64,000 nt of DNA, from NCBI GenBank assembly GCA_045535935.1, contig JAZSMO010000020.1, forward strand, positions 15,633 through 79,632. Reading direction: 5' to 3'. This stretch comes from SVFI01 sp045535935. GTDB taxonomy: Bacteria; Bacillota; Clostridia; Lachnospirales; Lachnospiraceae. Within the stretch, counting starts at the first letter, position 1, and every line of letters begins with the position of its first letter. Both the position numbers and the translations under genes were made by a program. Shown here in pieces: positions 16,881 through 24,428 of this stretch. Under the pieces are notes generated by a model. It had not been told where the DNA came from, made no database searches, and was given only the letters and a program-made list of their open reading frames with translations.

Positions 16881-17612
16881 ATGAAAGTGATTTTATTGGC
16901 GGCGGGAAAAGGAACAAGAATTTCGCGAATGATTGAGGACGTTCCGAAATCGACATTACCGGTAGCGGGAAAGCCGTTGATTCGGCGAACGGTGGAAATA
17001 TTTTGCGAGAGGGGGATCCAGTGTGTGGTGTGTACCGGATACCAAAGAGAAAAGATTGAGGAAGCCTTGGCGGGTATGCCTGTTACATATTATTACAATC
17101 CTTTTTATAACATCACCAACAGCTTGGCAAGTCTTTGGTTTGCACAGCAAGAGATGGATGAGGAAGATGTGCTGATTATGAATTCCGATGTGTATTTTGA
17201 ACCTGAGATTTTGGATATGGTATTACGGGATGAAAGAGAAAATGTGGTGGCAATAGACAAAACGCGAACGGCAGTAGGAGATTATTTCTTTAAGACTACG
17301 GATAACGGATGCATTTCCAAATACGGGAAGGAACTACCTTTGAAAGAGAGAAGTTGCGAATATGTCGGAATTGCTAAAATTACCAAGGAATTTATGCCGG
17401 TATTTAGGGAGCGGCTGAATTTGTTGGTGAACAGTCAAAAATATAATTTCTGGTGGGAGAATGTTCTTTATTCTTTTACGGATAAAGGAGAAAGAGATAT
17501 TTACACGATAGATGTAAATGGATTGTTCTGGGCAGAGATTGATTTCTTTGATGATTATGAACGTATATTGAAATTTGTGGAAAAGAAAGAAGAGGGCGGC
17601 AACACTCCGTAA
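16881..17612 (+). CDS. LicC-like sugar/alcohol-phosphate nucleotidyltransferase
   Basis: Start ATG 16881; the frame extends upstream to 16854 but the family begins at MKVILLAAGKGTRISRM, the NTP-binding loop. 243 residues. The blocks YNPFYNITNSLASLWFA and the metal-binding NSDVYFEP, plus GLFWAEIDFFDDYE near the C-terminus, resemble LicC-type CTP:phosphocholine cytidylyltransferases more than glucose-1-phosphate thymidylyltransferases. It sits in the same operon as LicD and an aminotransferase. It probably activates a phosphorylated amino-alcohol or sugar with CTP; the substrate is open. Confidence 0.75.
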   Translation: MKVILLAAGKGTRISRMIEDVPKSTLPVAGKPLIRRTVEIFCERGIQCVVCTGYQREKIEEALAGMPVTYYYNPFYNITNSLASLWFAQQEMDEEDVLIMNSDVYFEPEILDMVLRDERENVVAIDKTRTAVGDYFFKTTDNGCISKYGKELPLKERSCEYVGIAKITKEFMPVFRERLNLLVNSQKYNFWWENVLYSFTDKGERDIYTIDVNGLFWAEIDFFDDYERILKFVEKKEEGGNTP

Positions 17613-17630
17613 GGATTGGTGAAAAAGGAA

Positions 17631-19046
17631 ATGAGTAGAATTGTTCTTTTTGGTACAGGTGCATACTATCGTAAGTTTAAAGCGATGCGTTTCGTGGAAG
17701 ATGAAGTGGTAGGATTGATTGATAATAATAAGGCATTGTGGGGACAAATGTTAGATGGCATGGCTGTAAATGCGCCGGATAAACTGAGGGAAATGTCTTA
17801 TGACTATATTATTCTTTTGAGTGCAAAAGCTTATGAAATGAAAGATCAATTGTCAAAAATGGATATTCCGGATGCACATATGTTGTATCTGGAAGAGTAT
17901 CGTGCCATGAGAACGGAAGACAAAATATCTGTTTTTTGCCCTTCTTTTGCGTCTTTTGGCGAAAAGGCAGAGAGAGGGGGAGTTTTGTTTGTTTCAACGG
18001 ATTTGGATTACAACGGAGGCACCATTGCTGTGCTCTATGCGGCGATGGTGCTACAAAGCAGGGGGTATCGAGTGGCACTGTCTGCGCCGGACGGAAATAA
18101 GGATTTTATTCGAGAAGTAACAGAGAGGGGGATAACAGTGTGTCTGTCACCGCTTCTGCCGGAAGTAAGTAGTGCATTTTGCGAATGGATGGCTTCTTTT
18201 GATGTGGTTTTTGTTAATGTGTTCCAAATGCTCGTGACAGCGTGTGAGATTAGCATAAAAAAACCGACAATCTGGTGGATTCATGAATGCAGTCACAAAT
18301 ATGATGGGCATTATGAGAGAACAAAACGGATATATAAAGGATATGACGATGTTTCCAAAATGGAGAAGGTTTGTATTGTAGCGGTCAGTGAGATTGCAAA
18401 GAATAATTTCAATTATTTCTATCCAAATCGAATCAGAGAATGTTTGGCGTATGGGATTCCGGACGAAAGGAAGCAGGACTTTGCTCCGTTGTCTTTAAAA
18501 GACAAGGTGATACTGGCTGTGATTGGAACTATGTCGGTGAGAAAAAATCAAAAAGTATTATTGAATGCCTTTAAACAGCTACCGGTTGAAGTGGCACAAC
18601 AATTGGAGATTCGATTTATCGGAGATTGCAATACGCAATACGGGATGGAAGTGCAGGCGGAGGCAAAAGGACTTCCGCAGATTAAATTTTTGGGAGTGAT
18701 GAACCGACAGGAATTGGCAGAGGAGTTCAGTGATATTGATGTGCTTGTTTGTTCCTCTCTGGAGGAAACAATGTCCATTACTGTAACGGAAGGCATGATG
18801 TTTGGGAAAATATGTCTTGTGTCCCGGAATACAGGAATGGCGAAGTATATTACAGAAGGTCAAAATGGTTATGTATTCCGTGCGGAAGATGAGCGGGAAT
18901 TGGCGAAGAAGATTTCGAATCTTATATTGAAAAGGCATGAGTGGGAAACGGTAAAGAAAAGCGCACGTGAGACATATGAAAAGAATTTTTCTATGGAGGT
19001 TTTTGGTAACCGTCTGGAGGAACTAATCAGGAAGGTCGGAGTTTAG
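17631..19046 (+). CDS. GT4-type glycosyltransferase with N-terminal Rossmann-like module
   Basis: ATG 17631 is used, because MSRIVLFGTGAYYRKF is the natural start of the module; GTG 17616 is possible. 471 residues. Residues 1-100 are the small GxG module shared with other proteins here (VGLIDNNKALWGQML). Residues 115-471 are a GT-B glycosyltransferase of family 4: VLFVSTDLDYNGGTIAVLYA, and the C-terminal donor-site pattern VCSSLEETMSITVTEGMMFG with the EX7E glutamates. It likely transfers a sugar from a nucleotide donor to a membrane-linked or protein-linked glycan. Confidence 0.8.
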   Translation: MSRIVLFGTGAYYRKFKAMRFVEDEVVGLIDNNKALWGQMLDGMAVNAPDKLREMSYDYIILLSAKAYEMKDQLSKMDIPDAHMLYLEEYRAMRTEDKISVFCPSFASFGEKAERGGVLFVSTDLDYNGGTIAVLYAAMVLQSRGYRVALSAPDGNKDFIREVTERGITVCLSPLLPEVSSAFCEWMASFDVVFVNVFQMLVTACEISIKKPTIWWIHECSHKYDGHYERTKRIYKGYDDVSKMEKVCIVAVSEIAKNNFNYFYPNRIRECLAYGIPDERKQDFAPLSLKDKVILAVIGTMSVRKNQKVLLNAFKQLPVEVAQQLEIRFIGDCNTQYGMEVQAEAKGLPQIKFLGVMNRQELAEEFSDIDVLVCSSLEETMSITVTEGMMFGKICLVSRNTGMAKYITEGQNGYVFRAEDERELAKKISNLILKRHEWETVKKSARETYEKNFSMEVFGNRLEELIRKVGV

Positions 19047-19049
19047 TAT

Positions 19050-20564
19050 ATGAATGATGTAAAAATAATCAGTATGTATTTGCCACAATTTCATAGGGTA
19101 GAAGAAAATGATCTGTGGTGGGGAGAAGGATTTACAGAATGGACAACGGTGAAAAATGCTGAGAGTTTATTTGGAGGACATGAGCAGCCAAAGATACCTT
19201 TGAATGAAAACTATTACAATCTTCTTGATAAAGATACATTGAGATGGCAGGCGGAATTGATGCATACCTATGGTGTAGATGCACAGTGTATGTATCATTA
19301 CTGGTTTAAAGATGGAAGGAAAATATTAGAAAAACCGGCAGAGCTTTTATTGAGTAATCCGGACATAAATATGCCGTTTTGTTTTTGTTGGGCCAATGAG
19401 ACATGGGCAAGAACGTGGAGTGTAGCGGGAAATAAGAATTCTTGGGCGCCTGCATTTGAAAGCAAAGAAACAAATTTAGATGACGGAATTTTGCTGGAGC
19501 AGGAGTACGGAGAAGAGGACGACTGGAAAAAGCATTTTGAATATTTGCTTCCTTTCTTTTGTGATGAGCGATACGTCAAAATAGATGGAAAGCCTCTTTT
19601 TGTTATATATAAAGCATCGTTAGTGTTCTGTTTGGAGGAAATGGCAGAGAAGTGGAACCAATGGGCGCAAAAAGCAGGACTGTCCGGAATTTATCTGATA
19701 GGCGCAAATGTGAATCAGAAGAATATTTCTTGTTTGAATAAAGTTTTGTACCATGAGCCGAGTTGTACATTGGGTGTCAAGTATTCAGTTGGAAGAGGAT
19801 TGAGTTTGGACTATGGCACGTTGTGTAAAAATTCGTTGTTATACAGAGGGAAACATGAGAATTGTGCCTATGGAGGATTTGTGGGGTTTGACGATACGCC
19901 ACGCAGAGGGCGCGGTGGACTTGCGGTGGTTGATTCTACACCGCTGTTGTTTCGCGATTATCTCATGGCTTTGATTTCAAAGAATGTTTCCTGTGGTAAT
20001 AATTTGATTTTTCTGAATGCATGGAATGAGTGGGGAGAGGGGATGTATTTGGAACCGGATGAAAAAAACGGATATGATTTTTTGGAAGCACTTGCTTATG
20101 CCAAGGGACATTACCTGGATGAGAAGAAAGGGAGTAATCCTTTTTCGATAAAAACAGATGATTTGTTAAATGAAATTGGCAGTTTGACACAAGCCAATGC
20201 ATTATATCATAGTTATTGGCGGATTTTGGACAGATGGCTAAGCCAAAAGGAGCAAGGAAAGCATTTGGAAGATCTGTTGAGTCGAAAAAATATATCTGAA
20301 ATAGCTGTTTACGGAATGGGGATATTGGGTAAACATTTGATTTGTGAGTTAGATGGTGGAAATATCTGTGTTAAATATGGCATTGACAGGAAAGCACGCG
20401 TAATGCACGAAAAGATACCTATTTACATGCCGGAGGATGGTTTGCCAGAAGTGCAAGCTGTGATTGTGACGGTTCCGGGGATATATGAAGAAGTGAAAAA
20501 AATGATGCTGGAAAAGGAAATTGAAATGGTATTGTCCCTGGAAGATGTGATATGGGAGTGGTAA
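19050..20564 (+). CDS. WbsX-type (GH99-like) glycan protein fused to a Rossmann-like module
   Basis: A 504-residue protein. Residues 1-375 match the WbsX family: IISMYLPQFHRVEENDLWWG, EGFTEWTTV, YHYWFKDGRKILEKP, CFCWANETWARTWS and FLNAWNEWGEGMYLEPD. These are conserved in the GH99-like family found in O-antigen and rhamnan clusters and annotated as lipopolysaccharide biosynthesis proteins. Residues 408-504 form an appended module, IAVYGMGILGKHLI to VLSLEDVIWEW, very like the free protein at 7636-8064. The enzyme may be a glycosyltransferase or an endo-acting hydrolase in glycan processing. Confidence 0.8.
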   Translation: MNDVKIISMYLPQFHRVEENDLWWGEGFTEWTTVKNAESLFGGHEQPKIPLNENYYNLLDKDTLRWQAELMHTYGVDAQCMYHYWFKDGRKILEKPAELLLSNPDINMPFCFCWANETWARTWSVAGNKNSWAPAFESKETNLDDGILLEQEYGEEDDWKKHFEYLLPFFCDERYVKIDGKPLFVIYKASLVFCLEEMAEKWNQWAQKAGLSGIYLIGANVNQKNISCLNKVLYHEPSCTLGVKYSVGRGLSLDYGTLCKNSLLYRGKHENCAYGGFVGFDDTPRRGRGGLAVVDSTPLLFRDYLMALISKNVSCGNNLIFLNAWNEWGEGMYLEPDEKNGYDFLEALAYAKGHYLDEKKGSNPFSIKTDDLLNEIGSLTQANALYHSYWRILDRWLSQKEQGKHLEDLLSRKNISEIAVYGMGILGKHLICELDGGNICVKYGIDRKARVMHEKIPIYMPEDGLPEVQAVIVTVPGIYEEVKKMMLEKEIEMVLSLEDVIWEW

Positions 20565-20616
20565 AGGTAATGTTGGAAGTTGCGATACGTAAGCGTGTTA
20601 TACAAGGAGAAAAATT

Positions 20617-21672
20617 ATGTATTACATCAACCCTTACATAAAAGATTTATACCGGGTTAAATTTCATGACAAAAGAGAAGGCGTCTTACGCCTTGATATG
20701 AATGAAAGTCCTATGGGGCTTCCGGCAGAATTTGTGGAGAAAGTGAAAGAAAAGATTACGCCGGAATATCTTTCCATGTATCCGGAAAAAGATGAGCTGG
20801 CAGATCTTCTTGCGAAGCATAACGGGCTGAAAGTGGATAACATTTCTATCACAGACGGATCGGATGAGGCGATGCGGCTGATTTTCCAGTGCTTCGGTGA
20901 AGCAGGAAAAGAAGTGCTGACGGTGTTTCCGACGTTTGAGATGTATGATGTTTACAGCAAAATGTTCGGAATGAAGCATGTGGAAGTGGCCTATGATGAT
21001 GATTTTGAGGTATCGGCGGTCGAGATACTGGAGTGCATCGGAGAGCAAACCTCTCTGGTGATTCTTCTCAATCCGAACAGTCCGATCGGAACAGCCTTTT
21101 CGCAGGATAAGATGGAACAGATTATAAAAAAGGCAGCGGAAAACGGTGCAGTTGTTGTGGTGGATGAGGCTTACCACTATTACATGGAAGACACGGTTAT
21201 GCCATTGACAGAGATATACGACAATCTGCTTGTGCTCCGGACGTTTTCAAAGCTCTGTGCCATTGCAGGATTGCGCATCGGCTATGTGGCAGGAAATGCG
21301 ACACTGATTCATTATATAGACAATGCGCAGTCTACCTTCAATGTCAACAATGTTGCCATCCTCTTTGCCAAGGAGATTATGCAGGCGCCGGGGCTTTTAG
21401 AGCAGCTGCGCGGGCAGTGGAAAGAAGGGCATGACTACACCTTGCAGGCCCTGCGTGCAATGGGGTACCGTGTCTGCAGCGGCTACGGAAACTATATCTT
21501 GTTCTTTCCGAACCGGGATTCGAAAGAAGTCATTGCAGCGATGAAGGAAAAGGATGTCTGGGTGCGCGATTACGGACGGGGACTTTTGAAGGGCTGGATC
21601 AGGGTGTCCACCGGCGACAAACAGAGCATGGAGCGGTTTGTTCGGGCGCTTGAGCAGGCGGATAAAATATGA
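20617..21672 (+). CDS. PLP-dependent aminotransferase, HisC-like (class I/II)
   Basis: A 351-residue fold-type I enzyme. Visible motifs are MNESPMGLP, ITDGSDEAMRLIFQ, LLNPNSPIG (the conserved Asn), VVDEAYHYY (the Asp contacting the PLP ring) and LRTFSKLCAIAGLRIGY, whose Lys is the PLP-binding residue; RVSTGDK near the end binds the substrate carboxylate or phosphate. The family covers histidinol-phosphate aminotransferase and threonine-phosphate decarboxylase relatives. Placement at the end of an operon with a LicC-like cytidylyltransferase suggests production of an amino-alcohol or amino-sugar phosphate rather than histidine. Ribosome site AAGGAGA. Confidence 0.85.
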   Translation: MYYINPYIKDLYRVKFHDKREGVLRLDMNESPMGLPAEFVEKVKEKITPEYLSMYPEKDELADLLAKHNGLKVDNISITDGSDEAMRLIFQCFGEAGKEVLTVFPTFEMYDVYSKMFGMKHVEVAYDDDFEVSAVEILECIGEQTSLVILLNPNSPIGTAFSQDKMEQIIKKAAENGAVVVVDEAYHYYMEDTVMPLTEIYDNLLVLRTFSKLCAIAGLRIGYVAGNATLIHYIDNAQSTFNVNNVAILFAKEIMQAPGLLEQLRGQWKEGHDYTLQALRAMGYRVCSGYGNYILFFPNRDSKEVIAAMKEKDVWVRDYGRGLLKGWIRVSTGDKQSMERFVRALEQADKI

Positions 21673-21683
21673 GAAAATATTTC

Positions 21684-21711
21684 TTGACATAGTTTGCGTT
21701 TTGGCTATAAT
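21684..21711 (+). promoter_or_regulatory. Consensus sigma-A promoter of the Rpn-like gene
   Basis: TTGACA (21684-21689), 16-base spacer, TATAAT (21706-21711). The leader then contains a GC-rich hairpin at 21727-21751 (11-base stem, one G-T pair) without a T-tract. Confidence 0.75.
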
Positions 21712-21835
21712 CATAAACATATCATTCCGCATCTGCATTTTGCAGGTGCGGAGTCAATTTACATTCTATTTGTTCTTATTATTCTATTATCACTATTTTC
21801 CAAGTAAAAAAATACATGAAAGAGGAGGTCTGTTT

Positions 21836-22735
21836 TTGGCGGAAAAAGATATACATGAAAAGAGGCTCGAAGATTACAATGATGTCTTTGCAGATATTTA
21901 TAATACACTGCTGTTCGGAGAAAAATACCTGGAAGATGAAAAATTGAGTCCGGGACCGACAACATCTGTCTACAAAGCAGAAATGGGCGAAATTGCGGAG
22001 CAGTTTCGTGATGTATTGAAAATGTACGAAAGTGGCAGTTTGGGGCTTGTGTCGCTTGGTATCGAAAATCAAACCGGGGAAGATAAAATTATGCCGGTCC
22101 GGGTGATGGGATATGATTATGGTAATTATCGGGGGATGATAAATAATGGAGAAGAGATTACACCGGTCACAACCATAGTGTTAAATTTTGGCGAAAAACG
22201 CTGGAGTAAGGCGAAAAGTCTTCACGAAATGATGCGTATTCCGGAGAAGATGAAAAATTACGTGCAGGATTATAAAATACGGGTTTACGATATCGCTTTT
22301 TTGAGTGATAATATAATCGAAGAATTTAAAAGTGATTTTAAAATTGTGGCACGGTTTTTTAAAGATAGAAGACTTGGAAAAAATGAAGTCATGAAGGATG
22401 CAAATGCGAAAATCCGTCATGTGGAAGCGGTGCTTGATCTTTTTTCTGTTTTCACGAAAGACGAAAGTTATCGCAGGGCATATTCGGATGCGATAAAGCA
22501 AATGGAAGAGAATGGGGAGGAAGTAGATATGTGTTATATTGCGCAGGGTTTGATAAATGAAGGAATGGAGAAGGGGATAGAGAAGGGAATAGAGAAGGGA
22601 TTAGAAGCCCTTGTGAAAACTCTCAAAACATATGTTTCGGATTTTAAGGAATTATATAAAACAGTTACAGCGAACGAAACATACGCTCATGTGACAGAGG
22701 AACAGGTGAGAATATATTTTGAGGGAGAAAAATAG
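21836..22735 (+). CDS. Rpn-family / PD-(D/E)XK nuclease-transposase-like protein
   Basis: A TTG start at 21836 is chosen because GAGGAGG lies 6 bases upstream and the family begins AEKDIHEKRLEDYNDVFADI. This gives 299 residues; earlier starts would add an unrelated hydrophobic stretch. Conserved features include DVFADIYNTLLF, LVSLGIENQ (the nuclease-like E-N-Q strand) and IPVTTIVLNFG-like strands. The C-terminal end holds in-frame repeats of GIEKG, a hallmark of this family. Rpn proteins promote recombination in Escherichia coli and are often scattered, variable genes; the biological role here is unknown. No inverted repeats or target-site duplications are visible around it. Confidence 0.75.
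   Translation: MAEKDIHEKRLEDYNDVFADIYNTLLFGEKYLEDEKLSPGPTTSVYKAEMGEIAEQFRDVLKMYESGSLGLVSLGIENQTGEDKIMPVRVMGYDYGNYRGMINNGEEITPVTTIVLNFGEKRWSKAKSLHEMMRIPEKMKNYVQDYKIRVYDIAFLSDNIIEEFKSDFKIVARFFKDRRLGKNEVMKDANAKIRHVEAVLDLFSVFTKDESYRRAYSDAIKQMEENGEEVDMCYIAQGLINEGMEKGIEKGIEKGLEALVKTLKTYVSDFKELYKTVTANETYAHVTEEQVRIYFEGEK
22562..22597 (+). repeat. 12-base tandem repeat encoding GxEKG units in the Rpn-like gene
   Basis: Three near-identical 12-base units (GGAATGGAGAAG type) at 22562-22573, 22574-22585 and 22586-22597, each encoding GMEK or GIEK; a degenerate fourth follows. Confidence 0.8.
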
Positions 22736-22737
22736 AC

Positions 22738-23301
22738 ATGCCACAATTTATCATATCGCTACTAACTTTGGATGGCAACATCCTTTTATACATACAGGAA
22801 AATCTGCGGAGTGAGTTTTTGACTCCGCTTTTTCGATTTATCACCACATCGGGAAACAGCGGACTCATATGGATTGCAATAACCTGCTTTTTGCTGGCGT
22901 TTAAGAGAACACGTAAGGTCGGCGTGATGTGTGCAATATCGCTTATATTATCGCTTCTTTTTACCAACCTTTTGATTAAACCTCTGGTGGCGCGGACGCG
23001 CCCTTATGAGCTGATCGAGGGGCTGAACATACTCATTGCAAAACCACATGACTTTTCCTTTCCGTCCGGGCATTCCAGTGCAGCATTTGCAGCGGCCTTT
23101 GTGATGTTTCGAAAACTTCCGAAAAAAGTCGGGATCCCGGCGCTCGCATATGCATTCCTTATGGCATTTTCCCGCCTGTACCTCGGGGTTCACTACCCAA
23201 CCGATGTCCTTGCCGGTATCCTGCTCGGAATCCTCTACGCCACTGCGGCCATATGGCTCGCAGATCGGATTTTTGATAATTATATGAGGGAAGAAAGTTA
23301 A
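22738..23301 (+). CDS. PAP2 family membrane phosphatase
   Basis: A 187-residue membrane protein with about five hydrophobic segments and the three phosphatase motifs: KPLVARTRP, FPSGHSSA and SRLYLGVHYPTD. These form the His-based active site of the PAP2 superfamily, which dephosphorylates undecaprenyl pyrophosphate or phosphatidate on the outer membrane face. It follows the Rpn-like gene by two bases but has a clear start after GGGAGA. A role in recycling the lipid carrier for the glycans encoded here is plausible. Confidence 0.85.
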   Translation: MPQFIISLLTLDGNILLYIQENLRSEFLTPLFRFITTSGNSGLIWIAITCFLLAFKRTRKVGVMCAISLILSLLFTNLLIKPLVARTRPYELIEGLNILIAKPHDFSFPSGHSSAAFAAAFVMFRKLPKKVGIPALAYAFLMAFSRLYLGVHYPTDVLAGILLGILYATAAIWLADRIFDNYMREES

Positions 23302-23323
23302 ATTCATTTTGTTGTATATTAAG

Positions 23324-23447
23324 AAGAGGCATATTATTTTGTGAACGCCCTTGAAAGACGTCGGTCCTTAGCGAGGCATCGCCGAGCTTAGTACCGCTAC
23401 GTCTTTCACGGAGTGAAAACGTGCGTGAATAAAATAATATGCCTCTT
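23324..23447. repeat. Long imperfect palindrome (hairpin element) between PAP2 and flgM
   Basis: The outer arms AAGAGGCATATTATTTT (from 23324) and its complement (ending 23447) pair, then GAAAGACGT (23353-23361) pairs with ACGTCTTTC (23399-23407), then CGGT (23362-23365) with ACCG (23393-23396). About 124 bases in all. It could be a MITE-like repeat, a structured RNA or a double terminator; the T-rich sequence after the right arm is weak. Confidence 0.7.
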
Positions 23448-23482
23448 TCAATAAAAAATAAAATAAAGTTATGATTTTTTTC

Positions 23483-23509
23483 TAAAGTAATTCCCAAAAC
23501 ATCCGATAA
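23483..23509 (+). promoter_or_regulatory. Sigma-28-like promoter of the flgM operon
   Basis: TAAA (23483-23486), 16 bases, CCGATAA (23503-23509). It lies 33 bases before the flgM start, as expected for a late flagellar operon. Confidence 0.75.
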
Positions 23510-23542
23510 ATAAAGTATAAAACCCATGGAAGGAGGAGTATT

Positions 23543-23821
23543 ATGCGTATAGATGCTTATACTCAGGTAACGCAGCTTTATAACAACACAAAGGTAAAAA
23601 GTGCTGCAAAGCCAACCAGAGCCGGTTTTTCAGATGCTGTTCAAATTTCCAATGCAGGAAAAGATTTTCAGGTAGCTAAGAAGGCAGTTGCTTCTGCTTC
23701 TGACATCAGAGAAGATGTGATAGCTCCGATTAAAACAGCAGTGCAGAATGGAACGTATGATGTTTCTGCAAGTGATTTTGCAGACAAACTGTTAGAAAAA
23801 TACAGTTCGATTCTCGGATAG
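23543..23821 (+). CDS. flgM: Anti-sigma-28 factor FlgM
   Basis: A 92-residue protein after GGAAGGAGG. The N-terminus is disordered and Lys/Ala-rich (MRIDAYTQVTQLYNN); the C-terminal half, ending VSASDFADKLLEKYSSILG, is the helical part that binds the motility sigma factor (SigD/FliA) in other bacteria. FlgM keeps late flagellar genes off until the hook is complete. It begins the late operon and is preceded by a sigma-28-like promoter, giving feedback control. Confidence 0.9.
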   Translation: MRIDAYTQVTQLYNNTKVKSAAKPTRAGFSDAVQISNAGKDFQVAKKAVASASDIREDVIAPIKTAVQNGTYDVSASDFADKLLEKYSSILG

Positions 23822-23822
23822 T

Positions 23823-23850
23823 GGAGGCATGATCTAAACATCATGCTTCC
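23823..23850 (+). other. Hairpin between flgM and flgN
   Basis: An 11-base stem (23823-23833 with 23840-23850, one G-T pair) and a 6-base loop, with no T-tract. It may be a weak attenuator or an mRNA stability element that lets flgM and the rest of the operon be expressed differently. Confidence 0.4.
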
Positions 23851-23894
23851 CTGTCAAAACCGGGGAAGATTTTAAAAGAAATGAGGAAATACCA

Positions 23895-24413
23895 GTGGCA
23901 AGTTTAATGGAGACGTTAATGGATATCCTGGAACAAGAGAATACGGAATACAAAGAGCTGCTGGAATTATCCATGAAAAAGACACGTATCATTGTAGCTA
24001 ATGATGTCGTGTCGCTTTCTGCCATCACGGAAGAGGAGCAGAAACAAGTGGATCGCATCAATGCTCTCGACAAAAAAAGAGAAGAAGCGATGCGCGATAT
24101 CGCCAACGTAATGAACATGGACGTTCAAACCTTAAAGCTTGGCAAAATCATAGAGATGCTTGCGGGAAGACCTGCGGAACAAAAGCGTCTTGCAGAAGTC
24201 AAGGATGCACTTCACGAGACAACGAGAAATATGGCCAGAATCAATGCACAGAACAAAGAGCTTTTGGAAAATGCATTGGAACTGGTAGAGTTTGACCTGA
24301 ATCTTGTGCGGGGCTTGAAAGCAGCACCGGAAACGGCAGAATATAACCGCGGTGCACTCAGCGCCGGGAACCTGATGGGAGTGCCATCCGGAAGATTTGA
24401 TGCCAAACAATAG
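23895..24413 (+). CDS. flgN: Flagellar export chaperone FlgN
   Basis: GTG start at 23895 with GAGGA upstream gives 172 residues beginning MASLMETLMDILEQENTEYK. The protein is almost entirely helical, with the typical FlgN layout of a long N-terminal helical hairpin (LDKKREEAMRDIANVM) and a C-terminal amphipathic segment. FlgN carries FlgK and FlgL to the export gate. The flgK gene starts 15 bases after its stop, which supports the assignment. Confidence 0.85.
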   Translation: MASLMETLMDILEQENTEYKELLELSMKKTRIIVANDVVSLSAITEEEQKQVDRINALDKKREEAMRDIANVMNMDVQTLKLGKIIEMLAGRPAEQKRLAEVKDALHETTRNMARINAQNKELLENALELVEFDLNLVRGLKAAPETAEYNRGALSAGNLMGVPSGRFDAKQ

Positions 24414-24428
24414 TAGCGAGGTGATCAC

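Noticed and set aside
21836..22735. Rpn-like gene considered as part of an insertion sequence
   Set aside because: No flanking inverted repeats or target duplications, and its sequence lacks a DDE transposase pattern.
23302..23542. Possible tRNA or riboswitch in the long gap before flgM
   Set aside because: The palindrome explains the structure; no cloverleaf, CCA end or known aptamer core is visible.
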